The position numbers and the translations under genes were made by a program. A DNA stretch of 34,175 bases from Verrucomicrobiota bacterium (lineage in GTDB: Bacteria; Verrucomicrobiota; Verrucomicrobiia; Limisphaerales; Fontisphaeraceae), in the NCBI GenBank assembly GCA_037139415.1, contig JBAXGN010000073.1, positions 1 to 34,175 of the forward strand. Direction: 5' to 3'. How positions within the stretch are numbered: the stretch's first letter is position 1; each line of letters opens with the position of its first letter. Positions 1 through 8,836 of this stretch are shown here, piece after piece. The notes under the pieces were generated by a model, which saw only the letters and a list, made by a program, of their open reading frames with translations, did not search any database and was not told the origin of the DNA.

Positions 1-32
1 TTTATTCAAAAACCTGCAAAAAATCCGCATTG

Positions 33-2363
33 TTAAGTCCGACAGGCTGCTAGGACCTTTGATAACAGTGGTAATTTAACTACCGCCGTGGTGGTTGGCG
101 CGGAATTCTGCGGGACAGTCGCTTTGATAAGCGGGCTGGCGGTAGTGGCCGTTGCCTGCGCTTGCTCCAGCCGTTGTCCAGGTAATTGCTTTCCCAAATA
201 CCACCCGCCCAACGCCAGCAGCGTCAATAACGCAGCTATTCCAGCCCAAATGAGCGCAGGGCTCCCGACCCGCGTGGCTTTATTAGCTTCAGGCACGCCA
301 GCCGCTTGCTGCACTTCCGAAACTTCTCCCGCGCCCCCCGGCGGGTCGGAGATCCGCGCTCCATTGGAATCCGGCGGCGTTTCTTGGGGGACTTCCGCCA
401 GCTTGACCTCCTCCCCGGTCGCCCGCTGACGCTCCGCTTCGGCCCGGAGTTTTTCCTCCGCCAAAGCGTTTAACCGGGCTTCCTCCTCGGCCTGCTCCGC
501 CGCCGCTGCTTCCCGCGCTTTCTGGTCCGCCAAGGCCTTGAGACGTTGCTCTTCTGTGAGTCGTGCCGCTGCCTCGTCTTTGGCCTTTTGTTCGGCCAAC
601 GCTTGTTGCGCTTGCGCCGCCTCACGTTGCCGCTTTTCCTCCTCTGCTTCCGCCTGCGCCTTGGCAGGTTCATCCACCAAAGTTTCCGCCAGCACTACCC
701 GGAAACCAAACATGGAAACTCTACCTGTCGGTGAAGAGTAGTTGCGATGCGAGGATAACATATCCTTGGGGGCACCATTATTCCAAGATGCCCCGCGCTG
801 CACCCGGTGTTTCTTGGGCGGGTCGTACAAATCCTCGCACCATTCCCACACATTGCCGCCCAGATCGTAAAGCCCGAATTGGTTGGGGGAACAGCGCCCC
901 ACGGATACCGTGCCGCGTGTCCCGTCCCCCAAGTACTGTCCCGCCCCCGGTGGCGCCGGCCACTCCTGCCCCCACGGGTAAACCCCCGCGATCTGGCCAT
1001 CCTTTTCCTTGGGTGTATTTCCCGTTTCTGCTGGTAACCCCACCGCCACGCTCCATTCGGCATCTGTGGGCAGACGGTAATACTGGTTGACTCGCAAGTT
1101 CCCCACCGTTTGTTCTTGCCGGGTCAGCCATTTGCAGAACGCCTGGGCATCCTCCCAATTCACCATCACGGCGGGGTGGGTTGGGCTCTGTGTAATCGGC
1201 GGAACTAGGTCGAGCCAAGGGTGTTGGGTGGCCGCGACAAATGCGCGGTAATCCTGGACCCGCGTTGGCCAAATACAAAACCGCACAGTGGTCCCCGACA
1301 CCGGCACAAACGGCATGCCCAAACTGTTGCGCCACGCTAGCGCGGAACTGCCCTTGGGCTTTGGCAGGAACTTTTGAAGTAGTTGCTGCAGTAGTCCAAG
1401 TTTGGGAGATTCTTGCACAACCGGCGGAGTTACCCCCGGCACGGGCGAGACGCCCGAGCCACTGTTTACTTCTGCCTTTTGCCTTTTGCCTTCTGCATTT
1501 TCCAACTGTTCCCAAACTGCTTTGGCGCTGGGCGGACGTTTCTCCGGTGCTTTATCGAGGCAGGCCAGCAGCACAGCGCACACATCCGCCGGGACGGGAT
1601 TCTCCAGGCCCAAGGCTTGCAGGCGCTCCGCCAAGGGTGGCACCGGCATTTCCAGCATCACCGCCAGCATCGCCGCCGGATGGGCCGTATAGGGCGGCTC
1701 ACTGGTCAGCAATTCATACAACGTTGCCCCCAGCGAATAGACATCATCCGTCACCGCCGGGCGCTCGCCCTGCAGTTGCTGCAAGCTCATGTATGCCGGC
1801 GTCCCACTGCTGGCAGATTGCACCGATACCCGGTTGACCGACTGATGCACCACCGCCGCTATCCCAAAATCCGCCAGTTTCAGCCGCTCCTTGCCATCCA
1901 ACATCAAGTTCCCCGGCTTCAGGTCTCGGTGGATCACGCCTTCCAAGTGCGCATAGTGCAGCGCCTCGCACAATTGCTGTACCCAAGGCCGAAGCGTGGC
2001 CCAGCGGAGCACCCGGTTGGGTTGGTCACAGCGCAGTTCCGCCAGATTCCGCCCCGCCACATATTCCATCGCCACAAAGGGCAGTTCCCCCGGAAACGCG
2101 TGGAATTCATAGATCCCAACGATATGGGGATGGTGCAGTTTGCGGGCCTTGGCAGTTTCCCGCTTCAGGGCGTCAATGGCAGTCGCATCCGTCCGCAACA
2201 AGGGAGAGATGAACTTAAGGGCCACCGATTCGTGCAAGGTCTCATCCTGCGCCAGCCAGACCTGCCCCATGCCGCCCTGCCCGAGCAATCGCTCCAGCAC
2301 AAAGCGCCCCGCTCCGACCGTTTGGCCGGAAACAAAGCCTGCATTGCCAAGGGGACTTGCCAT
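33..2363 (-). CDS. Membrane serine/threonine protein kinase with SUMF1 (formylglycine-generating-enzyme-like) domain
   Basis: Predicted protein phosphorylating Ser/Thr on unknown substrates, anchored in the inner membrane. From the ATG at 2363 it is 776 aa. Residues about 20-290 form a Hanks-type kinase: glycine loop GQGGMGQVW (28-36), VALK lysine K50, alpha-C glutamate E69, HRDLKPGN (145-152, catalytic D147) and DFG (165-167). The usual GTPAYMSPEQ is here GTPAYMSLQQ, so the APE region is weak. A linker containing a heptameric repeat leads to a SUMF1-like domain (about 335-585) with the family signatures GGNVWEW, RGASW and FGFRV. A Glu/Ala/Lys/Arg-rich coiled coil and one membrane helix (about 703-724) follow, with a tail of 52 residues. 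By this order the SUMF1 domain should lie on the cytoplasmic side. The frame continues upstream to a TTG at 2447, but ATG 2363 leaves only a short lead before the kinase. Neither start has a clear ribosome site. Kinase call is firm; the substrate is unknown. Confidence 0.9.
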   Translation of the reverse strand: MASPLGNAGFVSGQTVGAGRFVLERLLGQGGMGQVWLAQDETLHESVALKFISPLLRTDATAIDALKRETAKARKLHHPHIVGIYEFHAFPGELPFVAMEYVAGRNLAELRCDQPNRVLRWATLRPWVQQLCEALHYAHLEGVIHRDLKPGNLMLDGKERLKLADFGIAAVVHQSVNRVSVQSASSGTPAYMSLQQLQGERPAVTDDVYSLGATLYELLTSEPPYTAHPAAMLAVMLEMPVPPLAERLQALGLENPVPADVCAVLLACLDKAPEKRPPSAKAVWEQLENAEGKRQKAEVNSGSGVSPVPGVTPPVVQESPKLGLLQQLLQKFLPKPKGSSALAWRNSLGMPFVPVSGTTVRFCIWPTRVQDYRAFVAATQHPWLDLVPPITQSPTHPAVMVNWEDAQAFCKWLTRQEQTVGNLRVNQYYRLPTDAEWSVAVGLPAETGNTPKEKDGQIAGVYPWGQEWPAPPGAGQYLGDGTRGTVSVGRCSPNQFGLYDLGGNVWEWCEDLYDPPKKHRVQRGASWNNGAPKDMLSSHRNYSSPTGRVSMFGFRVVLAETLVDEPAKAQAEAEEEKRQREAAQAQQALAEQKAKDEAAARLTEEQRLKALADQKAREAAAAEQAEEEARLNALAEEKLRAEAERQRATGEEVKLAEVPQETPPDSNGARISDPPGGAGEVSEVQQAAGVPEANKATRVGSPALIWAGIAALLTLLALGGWYLGKQLPGQRLEQAQATATTASPLIKATVPQNSAPTTTAVVKLPLLSKVLAACRT
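1469..1496. repeat. Heptameric tandem repeat, 4 x 7 bp, inside the kinase gene
   Basis: Four contiguous 7-bp units read CTTCTGC, CTTTTGC, CTTTTGC, CTTCTGC on the plus strand. They encode part of the Lys/Gln/Glu linker between the kinase and SUMF1 domains. Seven is not a multiple of three, so gain or loss of one unit would shift the reading frame. Confidence 0.85.
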
Positions 2364-2456
2364 GTACGGGGAGAGTAAGGGAAATGGGCGGGCATGGGAA
2401 AGCGAAAAAAACGGAGCGAATGAAACGTTTGGGCCGGAAACTGCCAAACCGTCATT

Positions 2457-2484
2457 CCGAAATCCGAAATCCGAAATCCGAAAT
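2457..2484. repeat. Heptameric tandem repeat, 4 x 7 bp (CCGAAAT)
   Basis: Four perfect, contiguous copies of CCGAAAT lie between the kinase gene and the Tat-signal gene. The last base of the array is also the last base of the stop codon (TGA, minus strand) of the Tat-signal gene. Unit length and copy number equal those of the repeat at 1469-1496, but the sequence differs. Confidence 0.9.
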
Positions 2485-3464
2485 CAAGTCCCTCTCCACC
2501 CGCGTTCGCGCTGCGCCTCCAGCACGGCTTTGCGTGCCAGCGCCACATTCTCCTCCACCTGCCAGTCGAACATGCCGGCCAGCACAAAATCCGCGCCGTT
2601 ATTGAACGCGTGCGGAAAGGCCACCGCCGGCGGAATCGCGCCCGCCGCCATCACTTTAAATGCGATCCAGGGCTTTTTGACATCCGCAAAGAACTCGATG
2701 ACCTCCTGTGGATTATTGCACCAGCAATTATCATAGTTGCCTAGCCCCCATTTGCCGGTCTCAGCGGCACTGCGCGGAGCGGTGGGGTATTTGTTCCCGT
2801 GCAGGGTCTTGACGTAAAAATCCGCCGGCACGCCGGCTTGCTCGCAGCGTTTGATGACTTCCAGGCCATGCGCGCCGACGCCTGCAATGCCGCCCTGGCG
2901 TTGCACCAGTTCGACCGATTTGGCGATCACATCCACCCGGTCCTCCTCCACCATTTGCTCGGCGACATGTCCCTGCATGTGTACGCCGCAGGCCCCCATA
3001 TCCATCGCCTTCTTGAAATACACGAGGTCAAAATTCTCCCCCAGCTTGGCCTGGGCAATCCACTTCATTTTCCCGCCGCGCTTCCAGTGCTTTTCCAAAA
3101 AGACATTTTCATCCCAGACCGGAGTATTCACGCAGTTGATGCCGAGCGATTCCGCGAGCGCCAGGGTTTCCAAAATTTTCGCCTCGGTATTGTAACGGCG
3201 CATGAGTTGGGAAACGTACCGTAAGTCCCGCGCGTGCGCGTAGCCGGCCAGCAAGTTTCCGCCCAGCATCAATCGGCTGAGTTCCACCTTGCCGATTTTC
3301 CCCATGGGGAGTGATTCCTGTTGGGGAGGCTGCGGCGGCAGAGCGTCGCCGACTGGAGCAGAGGCGGCCTGCGCCGGGGTGGCATTGGCGCAAAGCGCCA
3401 TCGTTGCGGCCGAGGCAAACGCCGTGCCTTTGACAAAATCCCGCCGGTTGACACGTGTTGGCAT
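2484..3464 (-). CDS. Tat-exported TIM-barrel protein, aldo/keto-reductase-like
   Basis: 326 aa starting at ATG 3464. The N-terminus holds a twin-arginine motif (RRDFVKG, residues 7-13), a hydrophobic Ala-rich stretch and an Ala-X-Ala type cleavage region near residue 30, so export in folded form by the Tat pathway is expected. The rest looks like a TIM barrel of the aldo/keto-reductase-like kind: it contains LSRLMLGGNLL, a lysine-bearing WIAQAKLGEN strand, and a late AFKVMAAGAIPP strand. No iron-sulfur ferredoxin cysteine cluster is visible. Substrate and cofactor are unknown. It lies between the kinase gene and the STAS gene on the same strand. Similar Tat-signal barrel proteins are typical of Planctomycetota and Verrucomicrobiota, which is background knowledge and was not tested here. 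Confidence 0.75.
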   Translation of the reverse strand: MPTRVNRRDFVKGTAFASAATMALCANATPAQAASAPVGDALPPQPPQQESLPMGKIGKVELSRLMLGGNLLAGYAHARDLRYVSQLMRRYNTEAKILETLALAESLGINCVNTPVWDENVFLEKHWKRGGKMKWIAQAKLGENFDLVYFKKAMDMGACGVHMQGHVAEQMVEEDRVDVIAKSVELVQRQGGIAGVGAHGLEVIKRCEQAGVPADFYVKTLHGNKYPTAPRSAAETGKWGLGNYDNCWCNNPQEVIEFFADVKKPWIAFKVMAAGAIPPAVAFPHAFNNGADFVLAGMFDWQVEENVALARKAVLEAQRERGWRGT

Positions 3465-3482
3465 GATGAATTGGCTGTGGGG

Positions 3483-4010
3483 CTACGATTCGCCTTGGTT
3501 GTTCTTCAGGTCATCTTCGAGCATGGACACCACGTCCTTGAATTTGGGGACATTGTCGGGGTTGACGGCCATGAGAGTTTGATGCGCCTTCAGCGAGGCG
3601 CGAATCAGCTCCGTTTTGTCCGGCACGCCCTGACCGCACTGGATTTCCTCAAATTTTCCCTGCTGCCAGTCGCCCGTGTCCGCGAGGGGAAACCGTTCCG
3701 CGATACCCAGGTTGTCCAACAGTGTGCGGATACGATCCGTCGGATGGTATAAGAGGATGGCGGCGGGCGGGTTCGAGGCGGGCTGCTCGGCGAGGCGCTC
3801 ATTAAACGCCGCCAAGGTGCCCAGAAAGGTGCTATCCATGGTCAGGCATTGGTCCAGATCCAGAATGAAACGGCGGCTGCCCTGCTCAGCGCAATCTTCC
3901 AGCAGATGTTGAAAATCCACACTGATGGCGCAGGTAGCCCGTCCCGCAATGCGGATACAGACGCCTTGCTCCGTCACACTCACACCCAATCTGCCTGACG
4001 ACTCTTTCAT
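3483..4010 (-). CDS. STAS-domain protein (anti-anti-sigma-factor-like)
   Basis: 175 aa from ATG 4010, preceded by AAGGGG about ten bases upstream; the frame also extends to a TTG at 4055. Residues about 8-115 fit a STAS fold: a beta strand (GVCIRIAG), a helix, then RFILDLDQCLTMDSTFLGTL with the D-S-T segment (D59-S60-T61). In SpoIIAA/RsbV proteins the serine there is the site phosphorylated by the partner anti-sigma kinase. The C-terminal 50 residues are helical, acidic and of unknown role. No HPK-type anti-sigma kinase lies beside it, so its partner must be elsewhere. It sits just downstream of holA and upstream of the Tat-signal gene. Confidence 0.8.
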   Translation of the reverse strand: MKESSGRLGVSVTEQGVCIRIAGRATCAISVDFQHLLEDCAEQGSRRFILDLDQCLTMDSTFLGTLAAFNERLAEQPASNPPAAILLYHPTDRIRTLLDNLGIAERFPLADTGDWQQGKFEEIQCGQGVPDKTELIRASLKAHQTLMAVNPDNVPKFKDVVSMLEDDLKNNQGES

Positions 4011-4072
4011 AATCAACAACCCCTTAATATTCGCCCCGGTAATGGATTTGGTCAAGAACGGGAATGAAGATT

Positions 4073-5215
4073 TCAGCGGACGCGTCCCGGCGGCTGCCCG
4101 GCAATTGCCATCACCGTTTGTTGCAGCACAATGGCTTCATCCGCCCCCGAGGTGACCAGTTTGATATTGCACTGGAGCAGCAGGTTCATTGCGCGCACCA
4201 GTTCATCCGAGGTGTAGTTTTGGGATTGCTGTGCGGCGCGAAACAGCACGTACGGGTTGGTGGCCAGGGGGCTGAACTCCTTTTGCGCGGCGAATTTTTC
4301 CGCCGGCAACCGTTCCAGTTGGGCCTTAAACGGACCGTAACTACTGGTGGGCGACAACAGTTTCTCGCGCATCGCTTCCTTCATGAACAGCATCGCCCGC
4401 ACCTTGGAAATCAGCCCATACAACATCCCGACTTCGCTTTTCTTTTTATCAAACTGCATGGCCCACAATTCCTCGTCGAGGGTGCGCAGCAGTTTCGGCA
4501 GGTTGCGGTCGCCCAAGGCGTCGCCCAAGGCAAAGGCGCGCGCCTGCTTGTTCTGGCTGACGACGGCCAACACATCACGCAACCCAATCTGTTTGCGGTC
4601 ACCCACGTATAGGGAAAGCTTCTCCGCCTCGCTGGTGAGTTGGCGCAGGTTGGGCCCGACGCGGGTCACCAGTTCCGCCAGTGCTTCCTCGGCAATTTCC
4701 TTGTTCCGGGTCTGGATTTCCTTGAAGACATGTCGCTCGGCCTGGTCGGCCCAGTCCTTGGTTTCCAAGCTGAGCCCGGCAAACACTTCCACCGTCCCGT
4801 TTTTCTCGATGGTTTTATAAAAACTCTTGCGCTTATCCACCTTCGCGGCGCTGATCAGCAGGCGCACGTTGTCCCATTTGAACACCTTCAAGTCTTCGCC
4901 CAAGGCGGACAGGTTTTCGGTGATGGTAGCCGAACCGGCCGTACGGTCATCGCCCAGAAAGGTGCAATCCTTGAACCAGACCACTTTGCCGCCGCCAAAA
5001 AACGGCAAGGTATTCAGCGCTTCGCGCAGCCGGCGCAGGCAACGCACCGCCTCATCCACCGTATTGGCGCCGGCCTCCACGATTTCGTGGTCCATGCCCC
5101 CCAGTTCCTGGCACCATTGGTCAAAGAGCGCCCGGGCACGCTGGCGCACATTGTAATCGTCATCCCCGTGGATCAGGGCCAGGGGATTGCTGGTTTTGGT
5201 GGAAGCGACGGCCAT
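4073..5215 (-). CDS. holA: DNA polymerase III subunit delta
   Basis: 380 aa from ATG 5215. This is the delta subunit of the clamp-loader complex, which opens the sliding beta clamp during replication. The N-terminal LALIHGDDDYNVRQRA matches the delta opening strand and helix (L-x-G-x-D-x-Y in homologues). NTLPFFGGGKVVWFKDCTF matches the conserved L-F-x-x-x-R-V-V region. The middle contains the EIAEEALAELVTRVGPNLRQL and SEAEKLSLYVGD helices typical of the lid. Length is close to the usual 330-350 aa. Like most delta subunits it lacks a functional Walker A motif. It is followed by the STAS gene after 62 bases and preceded by the DUF151 gene, all on the same strand. Confidence 0.9.
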   Translation of the reverse strand: MAVASTKTSNPLALIHGDDDYNVRQRARALFDQWCQELGGMDHEIVEAGANTVDEAVRCLRRLREALNTLPFFGGGKVVWFKDCTFLGDDRTAGSATITENLSALGEDLKVFKWDNVRLLISAAKVDKRKSFYKTIEKNGTVEVFAGLSLETKDWADQAERHVFKEIQTRNKEIAEEALAELVTRVGPNLRQLTSEAEKLSLYVGDRKQIGLRDVLAVVSQNKQARAFALGDALGDRNLPKLLRTLDEELWAMQFDKKKSEVGMLYGLISKVRAMLFMKEAMREKLLSPTSSYGPFKAQLERLPAEKFAAQKEFSPLATNPYVLFRAAQQSQNYTSDELVRAMNLLLQCNIKLVTSGADEAIVLQQTVMAIAGQPPGRVR

Positions 5216-5241
5216 GGTTGAAGCAGGGCTAAAGCAACGGT

Positions 5242-5706
5242 TTATTCCGGCTCGTTGCCCGGCTCATCGGAGGGATGATTCAGTTTCTGCAACACCTCGG
5301 ACATGTCTTCCACCTGGCTGAAGAGCGCGGCGGTGACAAAGATGGGGCGTTTCTGGGCGGCGGCGAGCGCCAGGCAATCAGAAGGGCGCGCGTCCAATTC
5401 CACGATTTTTCGGCCCAGTTCATTCTGCTGTTGCAGGATCAGCCGGGCGAAATACGTGCTGCTTTGCAGCTTGGTGATGACCACGCGTTCCACCGAGATG
5501 CCGAAGCCCTTGAACATGTTCAGCATCAGATCGTGCGTGAGCGGGCGTTCCTTGGTGGTATCGCGCATGAACATGCCGATGACCGCGCCCATGTTCAACT
5601 CGACCTGGATGATAAACACCTTCTGGTCATTGCCGATGAAGATCGCGCAGCCACTGTTGGATGGCACGATTCCGCGTATCTCGACCGCTATGACTTCGTT
5701 ATTCAT
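5242..5706 (-). CDS. Bifunctional nuclease family protein (DUF151)
   Basis: 154 aa from ATG 5706. AGGAGG lies about ten to fifteen bases upstream, somewhat far but purine-rich; the frame runs on to TTG 5742. The sequence carries the DUF151 hallmarks: AIFIGNDQKVFIIQVE, RPLTHDLMLNMFKGFGISVERVVI, FARLIL and DARPSDCLALA. Some plant and bacterial DUF151 proteins have been described with DNase/RNase activity, but the role in most bacteria is uncertain. The length is typical. It directly precedes holA (26 bases apart) on the same strand, so co-expression is likely. Confidence 0.88.
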   Translation of the reverse strand: MNNEVIAVEIRGIVPSNSGCAIFIGNDQKVFIIQVELNMGAVIGMFMRDTTKERPLTHDLMLNMFKGFGISVERVVITKLQSSTYFARLILQQQNELGRKIVELDARPSDCLALAAAQKRPIFVTAALFSQVEDMSEVLQKLNHPSDEPGNEPE

Positions 5707-5889
5707 GCGGGGCAATTTAGCCTCCTGCCAGGAAAAATACAAGAATATGATGATGGCCTCCTAAAAGCAGATGAATAAGCCGTTCCATTTCACCCTGCCA
5801 TGGGTGACTTCCCATTGACCACGCCGCCTCTCCATGCAGGTGGAGTAGCATAGCAGCCGATGGAAGAAGATTGGATTTAGGAGGCTTCT

Positions 5890-7011
5890 TCAATCACCCA
5901 GGCACGTGCCAACCGCACGCGCACTTTCAATCCACGGATGATGCAGCGGCACATCCTTGCGCGTGCCTGCCACATCCTTGATGGCCACGGGGTACACGCC
6001 ATCGCCGCGCGCGGCAATCATGACGCCAAAAACGCCTTGCTGGATAAACTCCACGCAGGCTGTGCCCAGCCGCGTCGCCAAAAGCCGATCCACGGCGGAT
6101 GGAGTTCCGCCCCGCTGAACGTACCCAAGAATGGTCACGCGGGATTCCAGGCCCGTCAGCGCTTCAAGCTGGCCGGAAAGCCGCAAGGTGTTCCCCGTAT
6201 GTTGCCGATCCAAGGCGGCCAATTCCGCCTTGGCTTTCAAGAGTTCCGCCTGGGAACCGGCGCGTGCCTTGCGTTGCTTGGCCTGCTTGAAGCGGTTGGC
6301 ATCCTCGCGGGCCAGCGCCCCCTCAGCCACCGCCACAATGGAGAAATTGGTTCCCTTTTCGCTGCGGCGGCGAATCGCCTTCGCGATTTTTTCCACGTCA
6401 TAAGGAAGCTCGGGAATCAGGATAACGTCCGCCCCCCCCGCAATCCCGGCTCCCAAGGTCAACCAGCCGGCTCGATGTCCCATGACTTCCGCAACAATAA
6501 TGCGGTGATGGCTGTGCGCCGTGCTGTGGAGCCGGTCAATCGCTTCGGTCGCGATCCCCAAGGCGGTGTCGAAACCAAAACTGGTGTCGGTCAAGGCAAC
6601 GTCGTTATCAATGGTCTTGGGCAGGGTGACGACGTTTAGCCCTTTTTCGACCAGCCGAAGGGCATTTTTTTGCGTGCCACCGCCGCCGATGCACACGAGC
6701 GCATCCAGGCGGCTTTTCTTGAAGTTCCTGATGATGACATCCCGCAGATCGCACACTTTGCCATCCACTTCATGACGATGCGGCTTGATGCGGCTCGTCC
6801 CCAGAATGGTGCCGCCCACGGTCAAAATACCCGCGAGCGCGGTTTTATCCAGCCGCAGAGTGTGATTATTGATCAAACCCAGGAAACCATCGCAAATACC
6901 AATGACTTCAATGCCGTGTCCCAACGCCGCTTTCCCAACACCGCGCACGGCGGCATTGAGGCCGGGACAATCGCCGCCAGCGGTCAGAATTCCGATTCGC
7001 TTTATTTTCAT
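5890..7011 (-). CDS. ATP/PPi-type 6-phosphofructokinase (group III-like)
   Basis: 373 aa from ATG 7011, chosen because AAGGTG lies just upstream and homology begins at once ([20 protein letters not shown]). The enzyme phosphorylates fructose 6-phosphate in glycolysis. Visible family motifs are GGDCPGLNA (12-20), GTSR (71-74), PKTIDND (131-137, catalytic base D135) and VMGHRAGW. The nucleotide-site segment reads IGGGGT (108-113): the aspartate of E. coli IGGDGS (D103) is glycine G111, the ATP-type glycine is kept (G112), and K132 is the lysine otherwise associated with PPi users. Phosphoryl donor is therefore ambiguous. The frame is open upstream to 7332, but that part has no PFK homology. Confidence 0.88.
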   Translation of the reverse strand: MKIKRIGILTAGGDCPGLNAAVRGVGKAALGHGIEVIGICDGFLGLINNHTLRLDKTALAGILTVGGTILGTSRIKPHRHEVDGKVCDLRDVIIRNFKKSRLDALVCIGGGGTQKNALRLVEKGLNVVTLPKTIDNDVALTDTSFGFDTALGIATEAIDRLHSTAHSHHRIIVAEVMGHRAGWLTLGAGIAGGADVILIPELPYDVEKIAKAIRRRSEKGTNFSIVAVAEGALAREDANRFKQAKQRKARAGSQAELLKAKAELAALDRQHTGNTLRLSGQLEALTGLESRVTILGYVQRGGTPSAVDRLLATRLGTACVEFIQQGVFGVMIAARGDGVYPVAIKDVAGTRKDVPLHHPWIESARAVGTCLGD

Positions 7012-7048
7012 AGGCACCTTTTTCCGGGTGAATTGAACATGGGGGAAC

Positions 7049-7077
7049 AGGATAATAGCAACGGTCCCGATTGCCAA
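7049..7077 (-). promoter_or_regulatory. Putative sigma70-type promoter for the phosphofructokinase gene
   Basis: On the minus strand TTGGCA (7072-7077) is followed after 17 bases by TATCCT (7049-7054). This gives a leader of about 35 bases to the ATG at 7011. It is a consensus match by eye only. Confidence 0.4.
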
Positions 7078-7156
7078 TCTCATTATTATCAATTCACCAA
7101 TTGCATTCTCTATTTGCTTGCACAATCCCGACCACCAATTACTCTTCGTATGAAGT

Positions 7157-8161
7157 ATGGGCGCGCGCATAAAAAAGGCAAAACCGACTGGCAACGTCGA
7201 AGACGGGGCTATGGTCGTTTCGCCAGCCAGGAACGCCACCCTGGCCTCCGATTCCGGGCAAAATCCCCATCCACCATCCGCTGCCACCGCACCGCGTGAA
7301 AGTACGGATTTTATTCCAGAGAAAGAAGCCATGCATTACGATGGCGATTCCGCCGTCAAACTCTACCTGCGCGAGATTGGACAGGTCAAATTATTGACCG
7401 CCCAAGAAGAAATTGACCTGGCGGCACGCATCAAACGCGGTGATAAAAAAGCGCGGGAAGCCATGATCAAGGCTAATCTGCGTTTGGTGGTTAAAATCGC
7501 CCATGACTACGAAAATCTGGGACTGCCGCTGCTGGACCTCATCAGTGAAGGGAATCTGGGGCTCATCAAAGCGGTCGAGCGGTTCGATCCCGCCAAGGGC
7601 GGCAAACTCTCCACGTATGGCGCCTGGTGGATCAAGCAAGCGATCAAACGGGCGTTGGCCAACCAATCCAAGACCATCCGCCTGCCCGTGCATTTGGTGG
7701 ATAAAATTGGCCGCATGCGGCGGGTGGCAACCCGAATGCAGGAAGAGCTGAGCCGCGAACCCACCGATGAAGAGCTGGCCGGAGAAATGGGGGTTCCAAC
7801 GCGCCGGGTGACCCAGTTGCGATCTGCCGGGATGCGGCCCACCTCGTTGGACGCGCCCATTAGCAATGACGATACCAATACCTATAGCGACGTAATCGCG
7901 GACGAACAAGCCGACGACCCGTCCGACCAATTGGAGGAACATGGCCTCAGCGACATGTTGCGCGAAATGGTCAAAACCCTGCCGCCACGGGAAGCTGAAA
8001 TCCTTAGCTACCGGTTTGGCCTTGATGGCGGCCCGGAGCGAACACTGGAAGACGTCGGCGTCAAATTTGCCGTTACCCGCGAACGCATCCGGCAAATCCA
8101 AAACATCGCCCTGCGCAAATTGCGGAAAATGATAAATAAGCTGGATAATAAATCGGATTAA
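7157..8161 (+). CDS. RNA polymerase sigma factor, RpoD/SigA family
   Basis: 334 aa from ATG 7157. Recognises promoters for RNA polymerase. After a poorly conserved 60-residue head come region 1.2 ([21 protein letters not shown]), region 2 ([49 protein letters not shown]), region 3 ([14 protein letters not shown]) and region 4 ([15 protein letters not shown] and the helix-turn-helix ending [13 protein letters not shown]). It lacks the large acidic 1.1 region, so it is either a short primary factor or a group 2 (RpoS-like) factor. No ribosome site is seen at 7157. An internal ATG at 7331, preceded by AGAAAGAAG and starting right at region 1.2, is a credible alternative. It heads the sigma-apt-dnaB-bamA-skp run and is divergent from the phosphofructokinase gene. 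Confidence 0.9.
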   Translation: MGARIKKAKPTGNVEDGAMVVSPARNATLASDSGQNPHPPSAATAPRESTDFIPEKEAMHYDGDSAVKLYLREIGQVKLLTAQEEIDLAARIKRGDKKAREAMIKANLRLVVKIAHDYENLGLPLLDLISEGNLGLIKAVERFDPAKGGKLSTYGAWWIKQAIKRALANQSKTIRLPVHLVDKIGRMRRVATRMQEELSREPTDEELAGEMGVPTRRVTQLRSAGMRPTSLDAPISNDDTNTYSDVIADEQADDPSDQLEEHGLSDMLREMVKTLPPREAEILSYRFGLDGGPERTLEDVGVKFAVTRERIRQIQNIALRKLRKMINKLDNKSD

Positions 8162-8176
8162 CCTCAATCTCCACGC

Positions 8177-8707
8177 ATGAGCAATATTACTGCTGTTGAA
8201 ATTGCCCGACATATTCGCACGGTGCCAGACTTCCCCAAGCCTGGCATTCAGTTTAAGGACATTACACCGGTCCTGTCCGATGCGCGCCTGTTTGCCGCCA
8301 GCATTGAATTACTTACCGCCAATTTTGCACCGGGAAGCGTGGATGCCATCGTCGGGATTGACGCCCGTGGGTTTATCTTCGCCGCCGCCGCCGCCATGCG
8401 CCTGCAAGCCGGCTTTGTGCCGGTGCGCAAAAAAGGCAAGTTGCCCTATCAGACCATCGAGCAAAGCTACGATTTGGAATACGGCTCCAATACCATTGCC
8501 ATTCATGTAGATGCGTTGAAACCCGGCGACAAAGTGCTGTTGATTGACGATCTGCTGGCCACCGGCGGTACCGCCGCCGCCGCCGTTCATCTGGTGCAAA
8601 AAATCGGTGCCGAAATCCTGCAAGTGGGATTCCTGATCGAACTCAGTTTCCTGAAAGGCCGTGAGAAGCTCCCCGGTCTGCCGATCCAATCACTGGTCAT
8701 CTACTGA
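8177..8707 (+). CDS. apt: Adenine phosphoribosyltransferase
   Basis: 176 aa from ATG 8177, 15 bases after the sigma factor gene. Cytoplasmic purine-salvage enzyme joining adenine and PRPP to give AMP. The family motifs are all present: the N-terminal VPDFPKPGIQFKDITP, VGIDARGFIF, PVRKKGKLP, and the PRPP-binding loop VLLIDDLLATGGTA, which carries the two acidic residues and the Gly-Gly-Thr. Length is standard (170-180 aa). Co-directional with the sigma factor and dnaB. Confidence 0.95.
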   Translation: MSNITAVEIARHIRTVPDFPKPGIQFKDITPVLSDARLFAASIELLTANFAPGSVDAIVGIDARGFIFAAAAAMRLQAGFVPVRKKGKLPYQTIEQSYDLEYGSNTIAIHVDALKPGDKVLLIDDLLATGGTAAAAVHLVQKIGAEILQVGFLIELSFLKGREKLPGLPIQSLVIY

Positions 8708-8836
8708 GCAAGCCAATGCGACTTGGTGAACAAGTCCGTGAACAGCCGGTTAGTTGATGGTGAATTCCCAGTGTAGAACTCCTGACACTTTTGTCTGTTG
8801 CACGGCGACCAATTCAGGTTTGCTTTCCCCTTATTC

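Noticed and set aside
7012-7332. Upstream part of the phosphofructokinase frame
   Set aside because: PFK homology begins exactly at the ATG at 7011 and a ribosome site precedes it; the extension overlaps the divergent sigma gene.
7391-8212. 273-codon minus-strand frame
   Set aside because: Lies entirely antisense to the sigma factor gene, whose homology is unmistakable.
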